Positions 14,404 through 21,709 of a DNA stretch of 23,933 nt are shown here, in pieces (position 1 is the stretch's first letter; every line of letters begins with the position of its first letter). Below the pieces are notes generated by a model, which had not been told where the DNA came from, ran no database searches, and saw only the letters and a program-made list of their open reading frames with translations. The position numbers were made by a program, and so were the translations under genes. The stretch is from assembly GCA_964577985.1 (NCBI GenBank), contig CAZOAR010000039.1, positions 1 to 23,933 on the forward strand, read 5' to 3'. This stretch comes from CAZOAR01 sp964577985 (GTDB lineage: Bacteria; Gemmatimonadota; CAZMKB01; CAZNLH01).

Positions 14404-15257
14404 AGCTTAACCTCCCTCGCCTTCTCGGCTCCCGCCATCACATTGCCGTTCCTGCGTATGTGGTGCTGAAAGATATTCCCCCTGAGATCTTTCGACTTCA
14501 TCTGGAGCATATCGTTTCGCCGGTTGAAGTAGTTGAAGACCTCCGTAGACAGGAGGTTCAGGATCAAACTGACTATGATGCCGATGAATGTCGTTACCAG
14601 GGCCAGCCCCATTCCACGCAGCACGGTGTCCTGCGTCCAGTTCTCAACCTCGAAGGTGATGAAGATCCCCCAGACGGTCCCGAGCAACCCCAGAGCGCCC
14701 GCGCTGTCGGAGAGGAGGTCGAGGCGCGACCGAAAGCTGTTGAACTGATCCTGGAGGTGCTGGATATACAAGTTGACCTCCTGAAAGATGCCGGCAACAC
14801 TCCCGGTTGTATTGTACGAGGACAACAACGCGCTCAGCAGACGCGAAAGCTGGGTATTCGGCTGTCGTTCTATCTGTTTGGAGATCGCCTCCAGATCCGC
14901 CTTCTGGATGTTCATCGCTCTCAGGGAACGCGACCGCATGGAATCGAAAAAGATCTTTCGAACCTCGTCGAGGACAAAGATGAGTCCCAGGAGGAATACC
15001 AGAGCTATGATGTCGGAGATAGGCCTGCCCTTCTCGTAGAACTGGTACCAGGTCTCCTGAATCGATTTACCACCCTCTTCTTCAAGGGCCGACATGTCAG
15101 CAGGCCCCACATCCGACTCGCCGACGACCGGTTCACCGGTCACCGCGGTGACCGTGTCCGGCGTTAGTTCCCGGGAGTTCAGCAGGATGTCGGCTCCGGG
15201 GACAGCCAGAATCATCGTACATAGAAGCAGACACGCTCTAATCATCTTCCGGTTCAT
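14400..15257 (-). CDS. MotA/TolQ/ExbB family proton-channel protein
   Basis: A 285-aa inner-membrane protein, the pentamer-forming partner of ExbD. The N-terminus has an extra hydrophobic helix or signal (MIRACLLLCTMILAVPG) and an acidic periplasmic stretch of about 45 residues. Next come a membrane helix (DIIALVFLLGLIFVLDEV), a cytoplasmic helical domain, and the paired conserved helices containing GALGLLGTVWGIFITF and ALVTTFIGIIVSLILNLL, the hallmark of the family. The start chosen is ATG 15257, seven bases after a strong AGGAGG at 15269-15264. An in-frame ATG at 15290 has no ribosome site. Its stop overlaps the ExbD start. Confidence 0.93.
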   Translation of the reverse strand: MNRKMIRACLLLCTMILAVPGADILLNSRELTPDTVTAVTGEPVVGESDVGPADMSALEEEGGKSIQETWYQFYEKGRPISDIIALVFLLGLIFVLDEVRKIFFDSMRSRSLRAMNIQKADLEAISKQIERQPNTQLSRLLSALLSSYNTTGSVAGIFQEVNLYIQHLQDQFNSFRSRLDLLSDSAGALGLLGTVWGIFITFEVENWTQDTVLRGMGLALVTTFIGIIVSLILNLLSTEVFNYFNRRNDMLQMKSKDLRGNIFQHHIRRNGNVMAGAEKAREVKL

Positions 15258-15263
15258 CGCTTT

Positions 15264-15269
15264 CCTCCT
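15264..15269 (-). promoter_or_regulatory. Strong ribosome-binding site that fixes the ExbB-like start
   Basis: AGGAGG on the minus strand lies six bases before ATG 15257 and inside the longer alternative frame starting at 15290. It decides for the shorter start. Confidence 0.75.
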
Positions 15270-15296
15270 TCTCACTGTGATTTCGTTCATTCGACA

Positions 15297-17117
15297 CTAT
15301 TCATCCAGTCTGAGTTCCAGTCTCCTGGCATCAACCTCACCGGCTTTCCGTTTCCTCGTGAGCTCTATCGTAATGTCCTTCTGTTTCTTCCTCACGAACA
15401 GACTCCCCGACCGGCTTATTCTCGGCCTTCCGGAGTTGTCTTCCCATCGGAGGAGAGCCGAGTACCATCCCGGCTCGACAAGTTCGCCATCATCGTCGCG
15501 CCAGTCCCAGGTCAATCGATCGGGTACACCCCCTGAACCAGGAATCGAACGGACACTGGTTCTCTCTCGATCCTCAATCTCGAGGCTCCAGCTGCCATGG
15601 TAATTGTTGGAACCGGGTGTGAGCACCCGGAATACCACAGCCTCCTCCGACAGCTCGGTGCGGATCTCTGTCCTTCCGATCATGGATAGATCGACCATCT
15701 CCACAGTCGATGTATCCGATTGCGACGTCTCAACAAGATCCGTGGTCCCAACCGGAAGAGAGTCGCGCGGAGTTATGATAATCCGGCTCGGGGATAATCC
15801 CCCCCCGGCCGCGATGAATTCCCGGATGTTTTCCGCACGGGGCATGTCATCGGAGTCGGAGTATATTCTCGTTCGCATCGACTCGTTACCCCCCATCGCC
15901 AGAGAGAGGGAGTCGAGAGAGCTCCGATATTGACTCGTGTACGTGCCCAGTAGTACGTGCGACGTATCCGGGTAGAAGACTGTTGCCTCACGCTCCGCGG
16001 GTTGAGTATCTTCACTCTCCTCGAAAATCTCTCGATAGTTGCGTCTTATGAACTCGACAGGTATATCATCATCCGCCTTTCTCGTGATATGTTTCTCGCT
16101 GATCTCGAGCAGGCGGGTTGAGGGAATGAGATAGAAGTCGCCGTCGACCGGTATAGGCTGACTCGAGCGGACAAGTGGCGCTCCTCGCGGGCTGTATTTT
16201 ACGTCTGCCAGCTCCGGGATTTCGACGATGCCCGAAAAGTCATATGAGAAAGAAATGCTGTGGCTCCCACCGCTGAAATCGTTCAGCTCGTTGAGCGGGT
16301 ACTGATACCTGTAATTCAGGTGCAGCCCTTCATACAGCCGGAATTGTCCCTCGAAGCCTATCTTCTCTTTCCGGTAGTCGACCCGCAGCAGGTGCTCGTC
16401 CCGAACCACGACGCCCAGGCGCAGTCGGTATCGCAGTACTCCATCCTCGTACCGGATGTCTACGGATGGATGCAGACGATCCGTCCTGTACTGTGCGCCG
16501 ACATCATATACCAGGGGCAGCCTGAAATCGGCATCCTCCGAGAAAGAGACATCAGGCCTGTTGATGTTTTCGACGACCAACCCCAGGCTGAACTCCGGAA
16601 CCGGAACCACCAGCACTCCCCCCGTGAGTGAGACATAACTCTTCGACAAACCCGACGAGAGTAGCGGGTCTCCAGGGTCCACTCCCCGGAATTGCCCCCG
16701 ATCGAAACCCTGGTTCAGGACGTCAATCCGTCCTCCCAGTGCGACGTACTTACGAGCTCTCTCGCTGTAGGAGAAACCGAAATCGGTCCGGTGAAATATG
16801 CCGGTATCGAGAAAACGTCCGCTCAGGCCGAAACGCCTCTTCCAGTATGGTGAGTAGTAACTCATGTAGCCATTGCCGACATCGAAGAAGCCCGGGTTCA
16901 CGCCTACGTCGCCCGCGTGGCTGCCGAACACCAACTCGTGAGGAAGGTATGAGAGCGACGCGGGATTCCGGAAGCCGGTCCTGAAATCGTCAAGGTCTCC
17001 CGCATTGGCGTCGACTATGTCCTGCGCCACTCCTTTTCGCGCTGACAGGAGGAGCACGCACCCCAAAACGATGAGGAATACCCGACTCCAGCATATTATT
17101 CCGGCCGACATTCTCAT
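15297..17117 (-). CDS. PorP/SprF-like outer-membrane barrel fused to OmpA-like and FlgD-like domains
   Basis: A 606-aa protein. A signal peptide (residues 1-31, ending GVAQ) is followed by alternating aromatic beta strands to about residue 295. These start at FRTGFRNPASLSYLPHEL and end with NELNDFSGGSHSISFSYDF, the pattern of PorP/SprF-type barrels (a final GSHEIxLxYxF strand). Residues 378-455 look like a degenerate OmpA C-terminal peptidoglycan-binding domain: YSDSDDMPRAENIREFI then LSPSRIIITPRDS, comparable to the D...RA..V..YL...I.P.RI pattern. Residues 500-575 (WSLEIED..., LTWDWRDDDGELVEPGWYSALLRW) resemble a FlgD-type Ig domain. PorP/SprF proteins belong to type IX secretion; here the gene sits directly before ExbB/ExbD genes. 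The start is 4 bp after the previous gene's stop; an alternative ATG lies 6 bp in. Confidence 0.8.
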   Translation of the reverse strand: MRMSAGIICWSRVFLIVLGCVLLLSARKGVAQDIVDANAGDLDDFRTGFRNPASLSYLPHELVFGSHAGDVGVNPGFFDVGNGYMSYYSPYWKRRFGLSGRFLDTGIFHRTDFGFSYSERARKYVALGGRIDVLNQGFDRGQFRGVDPGDPLLSSGLSKSYVSLTGGVLVVPVPEFSLGLVVENINRPDVSFSEDADFRLPLVYDVGAQYRTDRLHPSVDIRYEDGVLRYRLRLGVVVRDEHLLRVDYRKEKIGFEGQFRLYEGLHLNYRYQYPLNELNDFSGGSHSISFSYDFSGIVEIPELADVKYSPRGAPLVRSSQPIPVDGDFYLIPSTRLLEISEKHITRKADDDIPVEFIRRNYREIFEESEDTQPAEREATVFYPDTSHVLLGTYTSQYRSSLDSLSLAMGGNESMRTRIYSDSDDMPRAENIREFIAAGGGLSPSRIIITPRDSLPVGTTDLVETSQSDTSTVEMVDLSMIGRTEIRTELSEEAVVFRVLTPGSNNYHGSWSLEIEDRERTSVRSIPGSGGVPDRLTWDWRDDDGELVEPGWYSALLRWEDNSGRPRISRSGSLFVRKKQKDITIELTRKRKAGEVDARRLELRLDE

Positions 17118-17121
17118 TCTG

Positions 17122-20100
17122 TCATCTCACGAGCCCTATGGTACCGCTGTCGATGCCATTCCCACCCTCTTCAAGGACAAAGAGATACGCTCCTGGCCTC
17201 TGTTCACGTCCCGAATCGTCCCTTCCATCCCAGTATAGACTACTTCCTTCCTTCTCTCTCACGACTCTTACCCGGCGCCCGTCAATCGCGAAAATGATCA
17301 GCTCAGGTGAATCCAGGCCCAGCTCTGTCAGGTCGAATTCGACCCTGTCGTTGAAACCATCACCGTTCGGAGTAAACGGATCGTGTCGGACGGCAAGTTT
17401 TCCCCGCTCCACCGGTATATCCAGTGTCGCTGTGTTGTTATCCTCGTCATCCTCCTCGATCACGTCCTCGAAATCCACCATGGCATCTATCCTATGTCCC
17501 CCCGTGCTCCTGAATGTGAAGCTGTCCTGAAACGACAGGAATTCTCCTGCATCCAGCCGCTCTATGGAGTGTACTCGCTCCTCACCCTCGTCGGAGGACA
17601 GGCGAAGGATGAAGGAAGGGGCGGATAATGGTATGTCCTGATTGTCGACCGTAACAGCGGTCTCCACCCCGACCGTGCGACCGACAACGGAAGGGCCGGA
17701 AGCGGAGATGGCTGCGACCCGCAGATCAGGGAGCCTCTGGACCACGGTCACGGGCAGGCGCAGGGTGTCAGACAGCAACTCTCTGGTGCCGGTCTCCATC
17801 AGCGTGCAGTAGAGTAAAAAGACGGCCGACTGTATGCTGTCGGGCAGCACCGGTGCCGTCCAGCCGAGGTCTCCGCACGCGGTATACTCCCCGCATGGCG
17901 ACTGGACATTCCGCATCGCAGGAAGTATTTCATAGGGTATCTCGGTCGCGAGTGAATCAAATGACATGTCGAGCCGGGACGAATCGAGGTCTATCCCGAA
18001 AAGAGGGATCAGGATATCTTCCCATTCCGGATAGACCAGGTCGGCGCTGTCGGGTATGTCCGTGAAGAATGGTCGACTGTTGCTACGCCCCACGCCCGAA
18101 AGCGGGATTCTCCTGCTCTGGAAATCGCAGCTCTCGCCGGGCGCCGGTTCAATTACAAGTGTATCCGCATATGACCCTGTGTCCGCAGGATGGAACAGCG
18201 TACAGATTTCGAATGAAGCACCTGGTGGGATCACTACCTGGATCTCCGTCTCCGGAGGCGAACCGCAGGGCATCGTGGAAATAGTGAACGCATCCGACCC
18301 GTTCGCCAGGCCTGCCACGATCTCGATATCCCGTCTGGCTCCCAGGTTGTTCAAGGCCACCGCGTCTGCCGCTGTGTCGCCGACAGTCGTCGCGGGGAAC
18401 TGTATGGAGTCTGGTGAATGTTCGATCGGCAGGATAGCTGAGCCTTCCAGATCCACGACCTGCGTCTGGACGTCGCATCGCTCCGACACGAGAATGAGTC
18501 TGTCTGTATCGGCAGCCGGCGCCACAGGCTGATATTCAACATAGATCATCAGCGTATCTCCCGGCACGATCTTATCGGGTATGTTGAAAGGCTTGGTTAT
18601 CCGGAATGCCGTTCCCGTTTCTATGAAGAGAGTGTCTATCTCCACTGCGACTCCTGATTCATTTGTCACCTGTACTGACGCCGTCTCGGCCTCGCACACG
18701 GCGACCGCCCCGAAGTCCACGTGATCGGGGTCAATCTTCAGGTCCCAGGTTGGTGTGATTCGGGAGAGATAGAGCCATATTGCGTTATCGCGCGAACACG
18801 GCACAGCATAATCCATGGCGCCATCGAGGTTGAAATCCGCGCCGATTATGTCCTCTGGATCCGATCCAGCGGGTATGTCAGGCTGAAGCTCGAGATTTCC
18901 CCCATTGTCGTTTCTGAAAAAGAGGATCTTCTGCTCCGCTCGATCAGTCGCGAGCATATCAAAGTCGCGCGTCGTACCATCGTTTTCCGGGTCCGGATTC
19001 GTGGCGACCAGGTTGAAGGCTGAGGGAAGGCTGAGGCCGGTGATATCCTGTTGAATATCGGGAGTGATCACTCCGCTGCCGTCGTTCCAGTACGTCAGCA
19101 GGTGCTGGTTCGGAAATCCCTCCGTTGCCGCCACAAGGTCGAGAAAGCCGTTTGAGTCCAAGTCGGCAAGCCGTATCATGATCGGCTTATCAGGGAGAGT
19201 AATCATCTCGTCGAAGGCTTCCCTGAACAGGTTTGTCTTTCGTTTGTGCTGGTATTTTCGAACCACGTAGTCGGTATTTACGCTCAGGAGGAAATCTATG
19301 TATCCATCGAGGTCTATATCACCCGCGCTGATGTGGACATTGCTTGGAAAGGATCCGCCAGCCTCATGCATGGAATCCGTTGAAACGGACACGGTCTGCA
19401 ATAGTGTCATTACCCCACCCCCACCGTTTTCGAGAAGGCCGACCGAGTTGCCACCCGCCACGATAGCATCAAGCCGTTCGTCCCCCGTGAATTCCACGAT
19501 TTCGATATCTACAGGGTTGACAGGGGAGACATTGACGGACCGACCGGGTCCTGTGAAGTTCCAGTTTCCCAGGTTGATGTGGGCGGTTACTCGCTGCTCG
19601 AAAAAGTGCCCGACGACAATGTCGAGCATTCTATCTCCGTTTATATCCCCTGTAACGATAATGCTCGGACTGGTATTTGTCCGGAAGGATCCGACACGAG
19701 TCAGCGTCTGGCAATCTCCCATGAACAAGGTGACAGTATTACTGCTCATATCGGCCGACGCGAGGTCGACAAAACCATCGCCGTTGAAGTCTCCCGCAGC
19801 AAGGGATACAGGGTGAGCCACGCCTGAGAGGACGACGATAGAATCGGGTGCTATTCCCGTTCCCCTGCTCGGAGCGGGATAGAAGGACCACATGAATCCG
19901 CCCGGGTCGCCGGATATTATGTCCGATCGGAGTATCACCGTCACTTTTTCACCGACCTTGAACGGCGCGTCGTGTGCGAAGGTTACCTTCATCTCGCCCT
20001 GATCGAAGTCGAAACTTCCCGAATAGAGGCCCGTCTGATCTCCGAACACCACGAAGTTGTCTTTCGAGATGGGAGGAGGATTCTCCGAAAAAGTCACCGA

Positions 20101-20274
20101 TACAGGTGATGTCAACTTGTCGAGCCACCGGTTGGGAGCCGGTTTGACCTCGACTATCTCCCGGGGATACTGAGCAATGAGCGTCCGGCACTCGCCGAGG
20201 AAGGCCATGATGATGAGCGCGGCCGCGAGGCATCTCGAAAACCTCCGGCTCCCTGCTGCGTCATCGTGTCTCAT
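17122..20274 (-). CDS. Large secreted FG-GAP/VCBS, choice-of-anchor, CARDB protein with gliding-type C-terminus
   Basis: A 1050-aa extracellular or surface protein. Domain order: signal peptide (to about 34); SbsA-type Ig-like domain (38-120); FG-GAP/VCBS beta-propeller repeats (about 157-505), with at least six Asp-rich loops such as GDFNGDGFVDL (161-171), GDINGDRMLDI, GDIDLDGYIDF, ADLDSNGFLDL and ADFNLDGAMDY that look calcium-binding; two ASH/choice-of-anchor-D-like domains (from about 512 and 625); a CARDB domain (849-959); and a C-terminal gliding-motility/FlgD-like domain (960-1050) with FTPNGDGFND and WDGRDDSGREQRPGAY. The last resembles the type B sorting domain of type IX secretion. 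The ATG overlaps the preceding TPR gene by 14 bp and has GGAAG upstream. It is probably the surface component or substrate of the operon's machine. Confidence 0.9.
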   Translation of the reverse strand: MRHDDAAGSRRFSRCLAAALIIMAFLGECRTLIAQYPREIVEVKPAPNRWLDKLTSPVSVTFSENPPPISKDNFVVFGDQTGLYSGSFDFDQGEMKVTFAHDAPFKVGEKVTVILRSDIISGDPGGFMWSFYPAPSRGTGIAPDSIVVLSGVAHPVSLAAGDFNGDGFVDLASADMSSNTVTLFMGDCQTLTRVGSFRTNTSPSIIVTGDINGDRMLDIVVGHFFEQRVTAHINLGNWNFTGPGRSVNVSPVNPVDIEIVEFTGDERLDAIVAGGNSVGLLENGGGGVMTLLQTVSVSTDSMHEAGGSFPSNVHISAGDIDLDGYIDFLLSVNTDYVVRKYQHKRKTNLFREAFDEMITLPDKPIMIRLADLDSNGFLDLVAATEGFPNQHLLTYWNDGSGVITPDIQQDITGLSLPSAFNLVATNPDPENDGTTRDFDMLATDRAEQKILFFRNDNGGNLELQPDIPAGSDPEDIIGADFNLDGAMDYAVPCSRDNAIWLYLSRITPTWDLKIDPDHVDFGAVAVCEAETASVQVTNESGVAVEIDTLFIETGTAFRITKPFNIPDKIVPGDTLMIYVEYQPVAPAADTDRLILVSERCDVQTQVVDLEGSAILPIEHSPDSIQFPATTVGDTAADAVALNNLGARRDIEIVAGLANGSDAFTISTMPCGSPPETEIQVVIPPGASFEICTLFHPADTGSYADTLVIEPAPGESCDFQSRRIPLSGVGRSNSRPFFTDIPDSADLVYPEWEDILIPLFGIDLDSSRLDMSFDSLATEIPYEILPAMRNVQSPCGEYTACGDLGWTAPVLPDSIQSAVFLLYCTLMETGTRELLSDTLRLPVTVVQRLPDLRVAAISASGPSVVGRTVGVETAVTVDNQDIPLSAPSFILRLSSDEGEERVHSIERLDAGEFLSFQDSFTFRSTGGHRIDAMVDFEDVIEEDDEDNNTATLDIPVERGKLAVRHDPFTPNGDGFNDRVEFDLTELGLDSPELIIFAIDGRRVRVVREKEGSSLYWDGRDDSGREQRPGAYLFVLEEGGNGIDSGTIGLVR

Positions 20275-21328
20275 CGTCTTCTTCCTTCCTGCCGTGCCCG
20301 GGCCGGCTCAATCGGCTCAGCTCGCGATAAAGTTCCCGCAGCCTGTCCTGGCGATTGAGATCCGTGTTCAGTACAAAGAGGTACTCGAGCGCGTCCGGGT
20401 CTCCGGGATATTCCCGCTCGTATTCTTCGAAGCACTCAAGGGATTCTTCGAGCCTGCCTGCGTCATACAGGAGAGAACAGGCGTTGAATCTGAGACTTGT
20501 ATTGTCAGGCTCGAGGGCTTCAAGGTCGTTCAGCATGGAAACAGCGTCCTGATACCGCCTTTCCCCACTCAGCAGAAGAATCATGTTGTATCGAGCGGAT
20601 GTGTTACCGGGATCCAGCCGGAGAATGTTCCGATATGTCTCGATGGCCTCCGAATCGGACGATTCCTCCTGATAGGCCATGGCGAGCGCTGATAGGACCT
20701 CCAGATTGCCCGGGCTGTGCTGAAGGAATCGTTCCCCGGCTTCTATCACTCCGGCATTGTCTCTCAGCCTCTGCTCCACAAACACCAGTTCCTCTGCTGA
20801 CAGCTCATCTCCATTCAGTTCCGTCGAAAGCCGCAACACTCGCCTGGCGTCCAGGTCTTTCCCCAGGGCGGAATAACAAATTCCCAGGTAGGGAAGGTGG
20901 CTACTCTCTCCCTCCCGGATCGTGTCCACCTCCTCGAGTACACGAGAAGCCTCCAGATAGTCACCTCCGTTGTAGAACTCGATTCCTCTGTTCAGGGTCT
21001 CCCGGACAAAGAATTCCCGCTGATCCTCGATATCCCCGGCATAGATGTCTGATATCGCCAGCGATTTCCGAAACGCGGCATCAAGCTCGGCAAATTCTCC
21101 CCTGTTACCGGAAACGCGGCCAAGGAGGTAATACAATTCGGGGTTGTCGGGATGCTCATCAAGCTCCTTACGAAGCGACTGTTCGGCGCTCTCCCAGTCA
21201 TCCAGCCGGGAATAGAGCTCATATTCGCGCAGGTGCCCGCTCGCGCAACCAAACCACAGGAGCGGGCCGCAGGCGAGGAGGATCATGATTGAAGAACGAG
21301 TCAACGTCCCTCCGTCGTCGAATCTCAC
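20261..21328 (-). CDS. TPR-repeat lipoprotein, first gene of the ExbBD operon
   Basis: A 355-aa protein with a short N-terminal export segment. A lipidation cysteine is likely at Cys28 (LWFGC) or Cys20 (LLAC); neither lipobox is ideal. The rest is helical TPR-type repeats with clear consensus pieces: NPELYYLLGRVSGNRGEFAE, NLEVLSALAMAYQEESSDSE, AIETYRNILRLDPGNTSARY and TSLRFNACSLLYDAGRLEES. The tail is highly charged (RPGHGRKEEDDETR). It is most likely an outer-membrane-anchored scaffold. It leads the eight-gene unit, lies 65 bp downstream of a -24/-12 promoter and overlaps the next gene by 14 bp, so translation of the 1050-aa protein is probably coupled to it. Confidence 0.87.
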   Translation of the reverse strand: MRFDDGGTLTRSSIMILLACGPLLWFGCASGHLREYELYSRLDDWESAEQSLRKELDEHPDNPELYYLLGRVSGNRGEFAELDAAFRKSLAISDIYAGDIEDQREFFVRETLNRGIEFYNGGDYLEASRVLEEVDTIREGESSHLPYLGICYSALGKDLDARRVLRLSTELNGDELSAEELVFVEQRLRDNAGVIEAGERFLQHSPGNLEVLSALAMAYQEESSDSEAIETYRNILRLDPGNTSARYNMILLLSGERRYQDAVSMLNDLEALEPDNTSLRFNACSLLYDAGRLEESLECFEEYEREYPGDPDALEYLFVLNTDLNRQDRLRELYRELSRLSRPGHGRKEEDDETR

Positions 21329-21392
21329 GGGCAGCCTTCAGGCTCACCCGAAAATGGTAATACAACACCATATAGTCAATGGGCATTACTAC

Positions 21393-21409
21393 TGCAAACG
21401 CCTTGCCAA
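21393..21409 (-). promoter_or_regulatory. Sigma54 (-24/-12) promoter for the ExbBD operon
   Basis: The minus strand reads TTGGCAAGGCGTTTGCA, against the sigma54 consensus TTGGCACG-N4-TTGCA. Only one base differs (A for C). The invariant GG and GC are exactly 10 bp apart, as required. The start would be about 21382, giving a leader of about 54 nt to the ATG at 21328. Sigma54 promoters need an enhancer-binding activator, not encoded in this window. Confidence 0.7.
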
Positions 21410-21597
21410 AAAGACAATAGAACGATCTTCCGTGGGATTGTCGGTGGATACAGCATTTTGCGGGAGTGGAGATGCCAGCGGAGGAATACCAGTCAGCCGG
21501 GAGGACAAATCATCTATCGGGGAAAGCCTCCTGCCCCGGTCACATTCAAACATCCGAGAAGCCCCGGGTCGGCAGATGGTGCCATGCAGTCAGACGT

Positions 21598-21642
21598 GGC
21601 GGTACAGGACTCAAACCTGTCGCGCGACTCCAGTCCTCCGCC
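21598..21642. repeat. Nested inverted repeats with a tRNA T-arm-like hairpin
   Basis: GGCGG (21598-21602) pairs with CCGCC (21638-21642), GGACT (21607-21611) with AGTCC (21632-21636), and alternatively ACAGG (21604-21608) with CCTGT (21616-21620). On the minus strand the last hairpin has loop TTTGAGT, close to a T-loop (TTCRANY) except for the essential C. No full tRNA can be folded around it. Confidence 0.45.
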
Positions 21643-21709
21643 TGGCAGCTATTCCCTGGCTCACTCAACGCGCACGACTGGCCCTATCTTTCGGTCGGCC
21701 CCGATCCCT

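Larger units (their letters stand above)
21329..21709 (-). other. Intergenic control region upstream of the ExbBD operon
   Basis: This 381-bp stretch has no credible gene. It holds the sigma54-type promoter (21393-21409), an overlapping weaker sigma70-like pair on the minus strand (TTGCAG, 17 bases, TATATG), and an inverted-repeat cluster at 21598-21642 that includes ACAGG-N7-CCTGT. The latter lies about 230 bp upstream of the predicted start and could be an activator site or a tRNA-like relic. No clear terminator with a T-run was found behind the upstream gene (stop at 21710). Confidence 0.5.

Noticed and set aside
21560..21660. Complete tRNA gene
   Set aside because: The T-arm-like hairpin has no matching 5' acceptor strand, D-arm or anticodon arm within 100 bp, and the conserved C of the T-loop is missing.
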